Positions 24,367 through 35,679 of a stretch of DNA of 64,000 nucleotides are shown here, piece by piece; within the stretch, counting starts at the first letter, position 1, and the number at the start of each line of letters is the position of its first letter. The notes under the pieces are model-generated. The model had not been told where the DNA came from. It saw only the letters and a list, made by a program, of their open reading frames with translations, and did not search any database. The position numbers and the translations under genes were made by a program. Origin of the DNA: Actinostola sp. cb2023 (lineage: Eukaryota; Cnidaria; Anthozoa; Actiniaria; Actinostolidae); assembly GCA_033675265.1 (NCBI GenBank), contig JAUJYZ010001450.1, positions 35,001 through 99,000 on the forward strand, written 5' to 3'.

Positions 24367-24818
24367 TAGTCGGGCTTCCTGTGGAAGGAGCCCGACTCTA
24401 GAAATGCAGAGCGTTCTTCTTCGTCGACCCCAAAAAGCATATTGGGTTCTACAGCGCATGCACCTAGACATGAAGTCTGGCCAAGAAAGATTACAAAGCA
24501 CAAACCAATCAGGGAAAGCACCGGAGGTCAAGGGGCCAAAATATAAGTCTTTTCTCGTCTAAATCTAAATTTAGATTGAAACAGGACGCTCTAGTAGCGT
24601 GAAGTCGGGCTATTAACGTTTTTACTGATATACTGTAAAGTTCGCAGTACTGAAATTGCAAGGAAAGCATGTTCTATCGAGCTCGAGTCATGCAACGACG
24701 AGCAACCAAAAACTGTTTCAATCGCACTGAAAATCGCACTATAGGATATCTATATTTAGTTCAAATAGGTTACATTTCATTTAGAAGCCCGACTTCACGC
24801 TAGAAGAGCGTCTAGTTT
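24367..24818. mobile_element. AGTCGGGCTTCC element, copy 1
   Basis: Starts AGTCGGGCTTCCTGTGGAAG, ends AGCCCGACTTCACGCTAGAA then GAGCGTCTAGTTT. A related internal end occurs at 24568-24612, so the block may be composite. Confidence 0.6.
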
Positions 24819-25491
24819 AATTTTAAAATACAAAAACTGCTACAAATGGATATCAGGCAAATATTACCTACTGAGCCCATGAAAAGAGGGGGGGGGGGGG
24901 GGGTCATGAAAAATAGGCAGCGAAAAAGGGAGTATTTTGGAATTTTAGGCCAAGCCCAAGGGGAGGGCAATATTAGGCATTAATTTAAACCCAAAGGGAG
25001 ATGCAGGCCGGATACCACAACAGGTAACCAATTACCGTTTCTGTTTCAAATTGTGCAAATATAAATACTAGGCTAAAACTACTTTTATATGACGACACAA
25101 ATAAGTTTTTAGGTTTCACATTGGTATTAAAACAGGCTTAGCTTTATTAAGAGGCCTCAGTTCATGTACACTGTCTAACAGTATTGTGGTCACTCAGCGC
25201 TTGGCTAGTCACAGTTTCAGCTGATCATCCCAGCCATCCGCCGAGTGAACGCTCAATGAGCGTCTAGTTTCATTAGCTTTACAACCAACCTACAAGTTGA
25301 GGGCATTGTCAATAGTACATGAGTATCATGTAAAGACAAGCCATTGCATGTGGCATACACAAGGAAGAGGGGGACGAAGGGATGGCTATACAATGTTTAA
25401 TAATCCTCATTACATCATTCACAAGAAAGACTGCATTGCATCGGTGCGCGCATTGTCAGTACCATGCAATATTATAGTACTACTGAACACT

Positions 25492-25634
25492 AGAGTGCAA
25501 ACCATATGTCCGTGAAATAGTACTATTACTAAATACTACTAAATAGTGTTATCTCTATTGTTTTCTATTGTTTCATCAGTGCTATTTAGTACTAATTAGT
25601 TAGTACTGTTTCACGGACATATGGTTTGCACTCT
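25492..25634. mobile_element. GAGTGCAAA-type MITE, complete copy
   Basis: Terminal inverted repeats of about 25 bp: left includes GCAAACCATATGTCCGTGAA, right is its reverse complement. Both ends sit at TA, consistent with a mariner/Tc1-like TA target duplication. About 143 bp, no coding capacity. Confidence 0.8.
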
Positions 25635-25698
25635 ACAACGCCTGGTCAAATTAGTTGCTAATCATAATCCGAGAAGAGGTCAAGATAATTGTGGTACA

Positions 25699-25726
25699 CA
25701 GGGCCGTACATAACCCAAAATTCAAA

Positions 25727-25759
<33 letters not shown>

Positions 25760-25894
25760 TAACACGTATTTAACAGCAAAAAAATAAAATAAAGATAGTA
25801 CAGTTCTTAGTACTTTTTGGTATCTTTTTCGCCCTGCTAGGGGGGCGGCCCCCCCCCCCCCCCCCCCCCTGCCCCTGTGCTGTGTACGGCCCTG
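25699..25894. mobile_element. CAGGGCCGTACA MITE, copy 2, with expanded poly-G/poly-C
   Basis: Same 12-bp ends as 12519-12675, opposite orientation, flanked by GTACA on both sides. Shared core TTAGTACTTTTTGGTATC. The inner G and C tracts have grown to ~31 G (25728-25759) and ~22 C (25848-25869). Confidence 0.85.
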
Positions 25895-26906
25895 GTACAT
25901 GGCTGCAATGTTGAACAGAGCACACGTCTAATAAAGCTCGGGTTTTACTAGCGACTCCGGCACGATTAACAATTTGTGTCTGTTAAAAAAAAACACAAGC
26001 GCAAGAAATGGAAAAAGTTTGATCCGTTGCGCTTATAGCTTCCATTAGACCCGTTTTTAGTGACCATATAAATATATATATTAAGGCCTTATCTAGACTA
26101 TATATATATCTTTCTATCTATGTACAACTAAATAGTGCACATAGTGTATTGTGCATTCCAAGATTAAACTATCCGATGTGTCTAAATGGCCGGTGCTGGC
26201 CCAGTGTAAAAAAACCCGCTAAACATGTATTCTGAAGACCTTGGCCGGCAACATTGCGACTACACCAACCAAGGCCACCCAAACAAATTTTGAATCAAAT
26301 TTTCTGGGTGGTTCTTGGTGCTACAGTCTGCATTGTATTCTTGGTCAGGTTTCTTTGTATATGCAGGGTATTGTTTTGGTTCAAGTTCATTCTTCTCGTT
26401 CTTTGTGTTCATTGCCTAACGTCATCTGGTGTTCTGCAACACCAAGAAACCTCCAATTTTCTAATCACATTTGTGACACTGAATAACAGAATGATGTCTA
26501 ATTCTACATTTTAAACTGTTTCTTGTTCACTCTTGATCATATACATACACATATAAAGTAAAATATATGCTTTTAAAGCGAAAATATGAAAATTTGCGGT
26601 TTGGGTGGCCTTGGTTTGAGTCACACTGTACACTGTAATCGGTCTAGAAATTATTCTAAGCTAAGTGTCGCGCGCGAGGGTAAAAAGAAAACGTAATTGT
26701 GGCCGGGGCACCGAAGGAGGAGGGTTTGAATTCATATGTTGGTTAATAATTTAGCTTGGTTTTGGTTTCTATATATAGGAAGACTCCGTCTATATAATAT
26801 ATCACAACGACTCAATGCAATTCAGTTGAGTTGCAATTCATGTATGTTCTTCCGTCAGTCGTGCAGGTTTTCTAGCCTCAGATTGAAAGTATAAATACAT
26901 GAATGT
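25895..26906. other. Intergenic, no gene recognised
   Basis: Two overlapping ~80-codon frames at 26241-26514 lie between inverted CAAGGCCACCC (~26271) and GGGTGGCCTTGG (~26604), so they are probably interior of a MITE rather than a gene. Confidence 0.4.
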
Positions 26907-27320
26907 TCATACACCCTATGCATAAATGGTAGAATCGTAAAATCACATTCACTTCGTTATTGGGAATATGTTACAGTAATATCTGACCATCTCTTTGAAG
27001 AGAGTGTTATCAAAAATGAACACACCAAATTTTAGGGCTGTACTACGAAATCTTGAAAAGTTATAGTGACTTGAAATTACAAAGATTTGTGCCAGAAACC
27101 GGACTTTGGGCCTACCAGCCTCGTTTCCATGTATTTTGCACCTTTCAAACGCTTATTACTTTATGATGGTTTCATTTTTATTAATGCACTTTTGGGGTAA
27201 TTACTAAACTGTGGATGATCTTTCAATCTATTATTTTACCTTTACTTAACTCGTTATTCTTTCAGTTTTTGCAAATTTATGCAAATTACATAAATCGATT
27301 TATGCATAGGGTGTATGTGA
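26907..27320. mobile_element. MITE with ends CATACACCCTATGCATAAA
   Basis: Left end at 26907, reverse complement ending at 27320 (TTTATGCATAGGGTGTATG). About 410 bp, non-coding. Confidence 0.75.
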
Positions 27321-27521
27321 GTAAATTAAGTTATTTTTGTCGTCATTAATCAGAGTTGTTATTTCACTGATGTATGGTCTTTCAAAAGGGCTGATGTAAT
27401 TTCATGATTTTAAGCCCTTTAATGACAAAGGTTTATAATCCTTTTATGCTTTCCCATGGCTATTCAACAAATTACAAAATTCAGTGCTGCTTTGCCTGTA
27501 GCTCATTTACTGGGCACGATA

Positions 27522-27720
27522 AAGCCGCATCTACACGAACAAGTTTTCCTTGACAAGGAAAAGTTGACAATTTTTTTCATCTACACGCCAGCAAGTTTTC
27601 CTTGACAAGGAAAAATTGGCGATGTTTTTGTCGTCTACACGAGCAAGTTTTCCTTGACAAGGAAATATTGGCGATGTTTTTGTCGTCTACACGGGAAAAC
27701 TTGCTCGTGTAGATGCGGCT
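27522..27720. mobile_element. Modular foldback element, copy 1
   Basis: AGCCGCATCTACACGAACAA at left, complement at right. Interior: three direct copies of CAAGTTTTCCTTGACAAGGA separated by CTACACG spacers. Confidence 0.8.
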
Positions 27721-28122
27721 AAGGATAGCTCAAGTTTGGAGTGAAATTAAGTTTTGTATGGTCTTGAAAAGGAGCTGAAGTAATTTCAGATTTTTAAGCC
27801 CTTTAATGACAAAGTTAATCCCTTTTTCTCGGACTTATTGTGCACAGTCAGTGAAGTAAATATAAGTCCAACTCATCACCGGACTTTTTGTTTTCCCTTG
27901 GAATTAATGGTACTTATTCTAGCGTTTAATTTGCAGCCTATAATATTCCAGAGTTGTTTTGATACGTACATTTGAACATCTTGACAAAGACGCATTTGCT
28001 CAGCCCAGCTTGATTTAGCGTAATTTATTCAACGCGGATTCCGGCAAAAAGTTTTGATATTGGACAATTATACAAGCTTTATTAATTCTATGGATTATTC
28101 TAATCTCTGAACCCAAGCCTAT

Positions 28123-28332
28123 AAAGCCGAATCTACACGAGCAAATTTTCCTTGACCAGTTTTCCTTGACAAGGAAGACTTGCTCGTGCAGACGACAAAA
28201 GGCATCGCCAATTTTTCCTTGTCAAGGAAAACTTGCTCGTGTAGATGACAAAAAATTGTCTATTTTACCTTGTCAAGGAAAAGTTGTCAAGGAAAACTTG
28301 TCAAGGAAAAGTTGTTCGCGTAGATGCGGCTT
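28123..28332. mobile_element. Modular foldback element, copy 2
   Basis: Same ends and same internal module as 27522-27720, but modules mostly in the opposite orientation (TCCTTGTCAAGGAAAACTTG). The two copies are ~400 bp apart. Confidence 0.8.
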
Positions 28333-28977
28333 AATTTCGACCGTAAATAGTATACGTGAGTGATTGTTTTGGTACCCTCTTGCAGCTCAATTTCCGATTT
28401 TGCAGCCACTATAATATTGATACGGTTCAAACTAACTAGCTGATCAAATACTTTTTAACCTGTTAGCCAATATTTTTAAACACTTTTTAGCACAAATTTA
28501 ATATGTATTTTCATTTTCAAGTCAGTTCATTATTGTTTTCGTAAGCCAGGTTATGTCATTCGCTTTGTTGGATTGTTCACAACCTTGAAACCCGCGCTTT
28601 CTAAAGGTTACATCACAATTCAATGGAAGCTTTTTGCCTCTTTTCTTTTCTAGTCTTTGATGACATAACGAAGTGATTTTCAATAATATCCCTATTCTCC
28701 CGAGCGTGAACGGTTCAACTCTTCAAAACCTTTTCGCACCAAAGCACAAGCTTGTTTGATTGATGTTAAAACCTTTGAAGTTTCCTTGAAAGAAAATTGC
28801 AACGAGTGAACCGAATTGTTTTCAACTAAAAGTTATGCTAAATATTTCATGATGGCCCCACTGAGATTTCGCTCCCAAAATCTCTATTGTGTCGCTTTGA
28901 ATAAACGTTCAAAAGGGTTACATAACCTATTCAGATGACTTAAGTACACTTCAAGGGATCTTTTGTTTCTAATTTGC
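28333..28977. other. 5' flank of the secreted-protein gene
   Basis: AT-rich, no repeats recognised by eye. Contains the TATA box at its downstream edge; no other regulatory site can be named with confidence. Confidence 0.4.
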
Positions 28978-28987
28978 TATATATAAG
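28978..28987 (+). promoter_or_regulatory. TATA box of the secreted repeat-protein gene
   Basis: TATATATAAG lies 108 nt upstream of the ATG at 29086. Transcription would start near 29005-29015, giving a ~75-80 nt leader. A strong TATA box is typical of highly expressed tissue-specific genes; neither housekeeping gene in this window shows one. Confidence 0.55.
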
Positions 28988-29085
28988 TACACAGTTCACG
29001 GTGTTCACTCGACAATCACTTTTGCCTTTGCTGGTAGTACGAGTACTGAGCTGGAGAAAACTGAAGTCACTCAATCAAGTTCAAG

Positions 29086-32064
29086 ATGAAGACTACCATA
29101 TTCTTTCTGTTGCTAGTCGTTGGTCTAGCCATTGCAAAACCGTACGAGAGCTTGGAAGAGTTTATTGACGATATTGCCGGTGAGTTTTGCGGGCTTTAAA
29201 GTTCACAAAGTCGAGCTCAGTTTTGTAACGCGCGTTAACGCCAATGCAATATAACATCGACTTTTTCAGTAAAACTAAGGCGCAAAATATTTGAATCCTA
29301 GTATTTTGGATCATAGAATATTTCGGTTGAGTTCACAAATCGCCGACAGAGAAGATTTTGCCAAATATTTGCGAGGGCCGGGGAGGGGTAGCCTCCCAAA
29401 GGAGACGCATGTCCAGGCTGGACACGAGTCTGCTTTACTGAGGAGGCTAGGGAGGGGCGGCCGCGGCCTACTTCATTATTCTGTATTCGACTGATCAGTA
29501 CAGTAGTTCTGGTCACTAGGAGTCTGAAATGTAGAAACAGGCTTACCTTTGAACTGATAATAATTTCACTGAGTAACTTCTGTCTCTTTAAAGCTGTGTA
29601 TGTAATAATTTGAACATTCTCAAATGTCAGGCTATATAACATTGCGTTTGTGTATTGATTTTTAGCTGACGACGACTTGCAATATGAAATGGATGATAAA
29701 ACGCCGGAACCAAAAATACCAAAACCGTCCGGCCCACCACCGTCCGGCCCACCACCGTCCGGCCCACCACCGTCCGGCCCACCACCGTCCGGCCCACCAC
29801 CGTCCGGCCCACCACCGTCCGGCCCACCACCGTCCGGCCCACCACCGTCCGGCCCACCACCGTCCGGCCCACCACCGTCCGGCCCACCACCGTCCGGCCC
29901 ACCACCGTCCGGCCCACAACCGTCCGGCCCACAACCGTCCCCAGAACCCCCGTCATTATGGGATAAACTTGCAGAATTCTTGGAAAAATCAGTTGCGGGA
30001 GTGAAGCCTGACGAGCATCCTGACCGTAAGTACCTTTGGCAACCATGTTGGTAATGTATCCAATACTAATTATAAATACTAATTATGCTAATTATAAAGC
30101 CATTAAATAGTCTATGGAATTCTATTATAAACAACTTCTATTGTATTCTAGATTCATGACAGTTAATTGGCTTTTTTTAATTAATTCGCCACAAGATACA
30201 ACAATTAAAACAAAAATATTTTTTATATTTTTAATCTTATATATATATCTTGATTAGTAGGGATTTCGTAATACATAACAAAATAAAACTAAGCGAAATT
30301 ATACGACGTTTCGGCGTCACAGACGCCATTATCAAGTAAGTTTAATGAACAATGTGGGAGTTTATAAAGGCATCAAGATGAATAACAATGAGTTATTAAA
30401 TGAAGAGTTTGGCCCTCAGGGAGTCTGATTGAATATTTAGAGAAGGTCTTTTGTCTCTTATGAAAAACATTTCATACAATAGGCAGTCGAACTTATTGGT
30501 GCATTTTTTCAGAATTGAAAAGTTATATATATAATTTGTATGACATATGTACATCATAAATATTGTGTGACCCTCGCCAACTTTTTCTGTTTTGTAATTA
30601 TTATAAGTTTTTTTAATGGTGGAAGTTTAATAAATAAAATAAATAAAAACAATAAAGAAATAAATATATATACAGTATAAATAAATAAATAAATAAATAA
30701 ACAAATAAATAAATAAATATTACACTCAATTGCAGGAAGGTTGTAGTAATATATCAGAACCATCAATTTTAGATTAGTATCGCATCCAACAGCATGTCTA
30801 ACATTTTGCATCTCATTAGATATTTGTATAAATGTACACTACAACGTTTCTGCAATTGAGTGTAAATAAACAATAACATAAAGAAAAGACAAATGGTGTG
30901 GCGGTTTACAAGTTCTTTTTATTATTATTGATTGATTGATTTTATTTTGCCAAGTAATTCATTGCAGTCTAATCTCTCGTTTTTCTGGCTTCAGTCAAAT
31001 ACAAAAAGCCTGGTGAGAAACTTGTTAAAAAGGTGAGTTCACTAAAAAGTCTTACCATATAACTAATTAAAAAAACGTATTTCTGCATGTACACACAAAA
31101 ATGAGTTCCAGCATACAGCTATTTCAAAAGTTGAAAACTGAATACTGCATATTACTGAATAGTGCATTCCAAGACCAAAGGGCATTGTGGGCCTCGTTAT
31201 TTTGAAATAAAAAGTAAATATACAGCGATTTGTTCGCCATATGGAGCTAGTATATTGTTTCTGATGGAATACACAAAAAATCAAATATTATTATTTATAT
31301 TACTTTAGACAATATTACAAGAGTCCCAAAATGCATTTCGGTCTTGGAATACACTATTATTCAGTATCAACGTTTTTTGAAATAGCTGTATAATGAGGGT
31401 TTATCATGTAATTTCAAAACTCATACGACGAAAAATGTGAAGTTTGGAAAAGATCACTTCACAAATTGCGAAGATATGAATTTTCAAAAATCGAAATTTT
31501 GTATGAAAACCTTAGTTAGTTTGTTGAGGCATAAAATTTCGATTTTTGAAAATTCATATCTTCGCAATTTGTGAAGCGATCTTTTCCAAACTTCACATTT
31601 TTACTATTTCCAACGAGCTCTTTCCAGCGATGATAATCATTTTTTTGTCCTATGAGTTTTGAAATCACATGATAAATAAACCCTCATGAACTACCACCAC
31701 AGGAAACCCATAAAGAAAGATGCGCGCATACAAATATCTTATTTAAAATTATCATAGTAATAAATTATGGATTTTAAATTATCATATTTATAATGTTCCT
31801 TATTTCCTTTTTCCCCCCAGCTCTTGGACATCAAGAAAGAAGTGAGTATTGTCTCCTAATGTTCTTATGACTGTTTAGTTCTGCCTAGCCTAGCTGCTAT
31901 GGTCAGCGGCCTTTTGCAGGAATGCTATATCACGTGGTTGCAATGACAAGCAAAAAAAGCCGAATTCGTTTAATATGTGAAGACGCTTTTAAAAAGAGAC
32001 CGTATTAGTAACTACAGAAAAGTGTTTGAAATGCTCTCTTTTAACCTTCGGCTGATAGTTGATA

Positions 32065-32095
<31 letters not shown>

Positions 32096-35000
32096 CACGC
32101 AGTAACCGCACATAGTAATCTATTAACGATATTTTGATATGTTGCTCTTCAGGTCGCGGAGACATTATGTGGTCCCATTAAAGAAATAGTGGAGTTGGCG
32201 AAGGATGACAATGAGGGTACGTGTCTGTCTGAAAGAACGCTCCTTACAAGGACTAGCAAAGGGGGAGGAGGGGGAAGTAAAGAGGGCCGTGAAGGGGAGC
32301 ATTCTAAGCAGTGCTTGTTTAGGTGTGTGGTCGGTTTGCTCACTGCAGCGAGGGGAACTGCAGCTCAATTGAGAAACTAAGAAGAATTTCCTGTCTTATT
32401 TAGCCTAATTTACATGTACTTTTTCACCCTTTACTTGGCGCGAAATAGTTTATAGCGTGTTTCGTTCAATTCTTTCAGATATGATGAAAAGAGTGCACAA
32501 AGCTGTCGAGAGCAGGGACATCGGCAAAGCCAAACATATAGTGGGAGAATACTTTATCGCCCTCAATCGTCGATTTGCAATGTTGTATGTACATGCTGAT
32601 GAATCAGGTAAAGCAGTCGTTTCTTAATTGACCACGAGACCTGTTATTGCAAGCAGTCATGTCACGCAGGCAGCATGTCACGCAGGCTACATGTCATGCA
32701 AGCAGCATGTCACGCAGGTAGAATGCCACACAGGTAGAATGCCACACAGGTAGAATGCCACACAGCCAGTATGTCACACATGCAGTATGTCATGCAAGCA
32801 GCATGTCACACAGCCAGTATGTGACACAGGTCGAATGTCATGCAAGCAGCATGTCACGCAGGCTGCATGTCACACAGCCAGTATGTCACACATGCAGTAT
32901 GTCATGCAAGCAGCATGCCACACAGCCAGTATGTGACACAGGTCGAATGTCATGCAAGCAGCATGTCACGCCGCCAGTATGTCACACATGCAGTATGTCA
33001 TGCAAGCAGCATGTCACGCAGGCTGCATGTCACACAGCCAGTATGTCACACATGCAGTATGTCATGCAAGCAGCATGCCACACAGCCAGTATGTGACACA
33101 GGTCGAATGTCATGCAAGCAGCATGTCACGCAGGCTGCATGTCACACAGCCAGTATGTCATGCAAGCAGCATGTCACACATGCAGTATGTCACACAGGTC
33201 GAAAGTCATGCAAGCAGCATGTCACACAAGTAGAATGTCGCGCAAGCAGCCGTATTGAAAAACTGCTCCTTCTTGTTAAGCTTGTGACGTCATGACAGTA
33301 TGTGCTTGTGTTTGTGCCTACTCGTCATTTAATTACTCGCGCTTTTATTTTTGTGCTTAGGCTTGTCAGGCGTTAATTATATATACAGTTATTTCGTTTT
33401 AGATATTGTTCTGCATATTTAGTTAGTAAGTTAATATTATTATTTTTATACATAGTTTTACATTTTCAGCCACTGTCAGCAAATATAGTGCATTTGGGCA
33501 ATTTTCAATATTATTAATATTTTCATTATATTATTAATATTATTAATGTATTACTACTTATTTTTAATTCAGGTTTATTCGAGAAGCCTAAATGTTTCAA
33601 GAGGGAGGAGAAGTCATCAATTGAAGAAAAACGGGGAGACAAAGAGGACTACAGAAAGGTCATCAAATTTATCCTTGAAAACTTTAACCAGATGCGTGTG
33701 AGCGATGGGCTTCCCGATGGTAAGTTATGGCAACAAAATGCCTTTCATTCTCAAAATTATTGATTATTTTAAACGGTATTCTATTTGTTTTTCTCACAGC
33801 ACCTTTTGTTCGTATTGGTATTGAAACTCTTAAGATTGTGAGTACAAACGTTATGTTGATGGGATCCCTGTGGAATAATGTCTGAGTACAAACGTTATGT
33901 TGATGGGATCCCTGTGGAATCATTTTTGAGTACAATTGATGGGATCCCTGTGGAATTATTTTTATAAAGTCTAACAACGTTTATTTCTACAGTATAAGGC
34001 AGCAGCCATGCGATCCAAGAAGAATTTGAAGATTGGCCTGCAAGTCTACACTGGTAAATAGATTGTTGAAAACGGCTAGAAAGAACTAAAGTCTCATCCA
34101 GACATTTTCCCTTGGCTTTCTATCGGTGTCTGTCTGTCTTTGACTCTGAACACCTTCACTTTCTATCAGTGTCTGTCTGTCTTTGAAACTGTCTGTCTGT
34201 CACATCTATTATTTTGCTTGTCTGTTCCATCCATCACTGAACACCTTCACTTTCTATCAGTGTCTGTCTGTTTGTCTTTGAAACTGTCTGTCTGTCACAT
34301 CTATTCTTTTGCTTGTCTGTTCCATCCATCACTGAACACCTTCACTTTCTATCAGTGTCTGTCTGTTTGTCTTTGAAACTGTCTGTCTGTCACATCTATT
34401 CTTTTGCTTGTCTGTTCCATCCATCACTGAACACCTTCACTTTCTATCAGTGTCTCTCTGTCTTTGAAACTGTCTGTCTGTCACACTGTTTCATATTTTC
34501 TTTTGCTTGTCTGTTCCATCCATCACTGAACACCTTCACTTTCTATCAGTGTCTGTCTGTCTGTTTTTGAAACTGTCTGTTTCAGTTTTCTTCGGTGTCT
34601 GTCTGTGCACCTCTGTCAGTCATTCTTTTCACCGAATCACTGCCATAACATAATAAAGTATGTAGATAGATGTATGTATGTATAGCAAAATGTCTATATT
34701 TGTTCACAGATATTATCTCTAAGATGGTACATTTGAGCTTAGTGAAAAAGGACCACGATGCCGCTGTCAACAGTGCGGGCGCAAGTGTCCTGTCATTTAT
34801 CCGCCGAGCAACCAAAGTCCATGTCGCTATTGCGCGCATGTATGGGCCAAAGAAATGCTATGGACCAAGACCGGAGAAAGGGGAGGAGGAGAAGGAGGAA
34901 GAAGAAGAGGAAGAGGAACAGGAAAAGGAAAAGGACGAGGACGAGGAGGACGAGGAGGAGGAGGAGGAGGAGAACAAGATCCTGATGGAGAAGGAAGAGG

Positions 35001-35335
35001 ACCAGGACCTGGAGAAGGAGGACACGATGGAGATGGAGAAGAAGATTGCGACGAAGAATGAGAAGGCAAACGCAAAGCCAAACGCAAAGCCAAAGGCAAA
35101 GCCAAAGGCAAAGCCAAAGGCAAAGCCAAAGGCAAAGCCAAAGGCAAAGCCAAAGGCAAAGCCAAAGGCAAAGCCAAAGGCAAAGCCAAAGGCAAAGCCA
35201 AAGGCAAAGCCAAAGGCAAAGCCAAAGGCAAAGCCAAAGGCAAAGCCAAAGGCAAAGCCAAAGGCAAAGCCAAAGGCAAAGCCGAAGAAACGCGACTACT
35301 TTGACAACGACTACACCTACGATGATCAGATTTAA
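29086..35335 (+). CDS. Unrecognised secreted multi-block repeat protein, 10 exons, 525 aa
   Basis: I do not recognise the family. Exons: 29086-29179, 29666-30025, 30995-31032, 31821-31841 (21 nt), 32153-32216, 32479-32607, 33573-33719, 33800-33837, 33993-34053, 34710-35335; all GT-AG, and the frame stays open throughout. Order in the protein: signal peptide MKTTIFFLLLVVGLAIA (1-17); short acidic linker DDDLQYEMDD; fourteen SGPPP/SGPQP pentapeptides (~53-122); a charged, probably helical region (~123-374) with three cysteines (177, 243, 367); a Glu/Asp-dense block (~375-427); ~18 KPKA tetrapeptides (~437-507); and a Tyr/Asp-rich tail ending DYTYDDQI. The proline and lysine repeats are encoded by 15-bp and 12-bp DNA units, so length changes keep frame. 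Secretion is supported by the signal peptide; a structural, adhesive or matrix role is inference from composition. No enzyme motif seen. Confidence 0.82.
29725..29940 (+). repeat. 15-bp coding minisatellite (SGPPP repeats)
   Basis: Fourteen copies of CCGTCCGGCCCACCA (last two with CAA) inside exon 2 of the secreted-protein gene. Copies are almost identical at DNA level, including third codon positions, implying recent expansion or homogenisation. Confidence 0.95.
31112..31392. mobile_element. Same MITE family, in intron 3 of the secreted-protein gene
   Basis: Ends ATACAGCTATTTCAAAAG and GAAATAGCTGTAT, inner arms around CATTCCAAGACC / GGTCTTGGAAT. It abuts the next element directly at 31393. 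Confidence 0.8.
31393..31687. mobile_element. Long inverted-repeat MITE, intron 3 of the secreted-protein gene
   Basis: Ends TGAGGGTTTATCATGTAATT and its complement at 31687, inner arms near-perfect over ~90 bp (GTGAAGTTTGGAAAAGATC...). Directly abuts the MITE 31112-31392. Confidence 0.85.
32655..33250 (+). repeat. Tandem CATGTCACNCANGCAG repeat, intron 6 of the secreted-protein gene
   Basis: ~14-bp basic unit (GCATGTCACGCAGGC variants) arranged in a higher-order period of ~110-130 bp. Open frames across it (CHASSMS type) are artefacts. Confidence 0.9.
33838..33962 (+). repeat. Short tandem repeat at the intron 8 donor
   Basis: GAGTACAAACGTTATGTTGA then TGGGATCCCTGTGGAA occurs ~2.5 times. 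The first copy begins inside the 5' splice site of exon 8; later copies read TCTGAGTAC and lack GT. Confidence 0.8.
34120..34600 (+). repeat. ~100-bp tandem repeat with GTCT tracts, intron 9 of the secreted-protein gene
   Basis: Four to five units containing GAACACCTTCACTTTCTATC then AGTGTCTGTCTGTC. A (GTCT)n tract also occurs in intron 4 near 32067-32092. Confidence 0.9.
35063..35284 (+). repeat. 12-bp coding minisatellite (KPKA repeats)
   Basis: ~18 copies of GCCAAAGGCAAA in the last exon of the secreted-protein gene; the first two units carry AAC (Asn) for AAG. The frame is preserved by the 12-bp period. Confidence 0.95.
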
Positions 35336-35402
35336 GGTATGAATGATCAGTGTGAACACATAAGGAACGCCTAGTCAAAACACTCTGGGCGAGCACAAAG
35401 CG

Positions 35403-35588
35403 TATTGACGACTCTTAAATAATATTCATATGCGGGCTTAGCCTCGAATCCAGGAGTTGTTGTTTTGTTATTCTAATTTTCTGCTTTTGTTTTCTATCTC
35501 AGAAGTGAGGCTAAGCCCGCATATGAATAGTATTTAAGAGTACCCTGGTCCCAGAGGCAGGACCAGGGTAATTTAAGAGTCGTCAATA
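35403..35588. mobile_element. MITE with ends TATTGACGACTCTTAAAT, containing a nested insertion
   Basis: Outer arms 35403-35460 and 35502-35588 (GGCTTAGCC...). The right arm is interrupted at 35541-35570. Confidence 0.85.
35541..35570. mobile_element. 30-bp TACCCTG...CAGGGTA insertion with 9-bp target duplication
   Basis: Hairpin TACCCTGGTCC/GGACCAGGGTA flanked by ATTTAAGAG (35532-35540 and 35571-35579). The uninterrupted opposite arm of the host MITE shows the empty site. Confidence 0.85.
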
Positions 35589-35679
35589 CATTCGATTTTC
35601 TCGCTAGACGGACACCCGTATCAGTCTGACACGTACGCACAAGACGAACACCTTTGTCTGCTATCTGCCTGCATGACTA

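Noticed and set aside
29627..30046. Minus-strand repeat frames (VVGRT type) opposite exon 2
   Set aside because: Shadows of the 15-bp SGPPP repeat.
34793..35396. Minus-strand frames of ~189 codons opposite the last exon of the secreted-protein gene
   Set aside because: Shadow frames of the 12-bp repeat; the plus frame alone has a splice-consistent upstream gene and a signal peptide.
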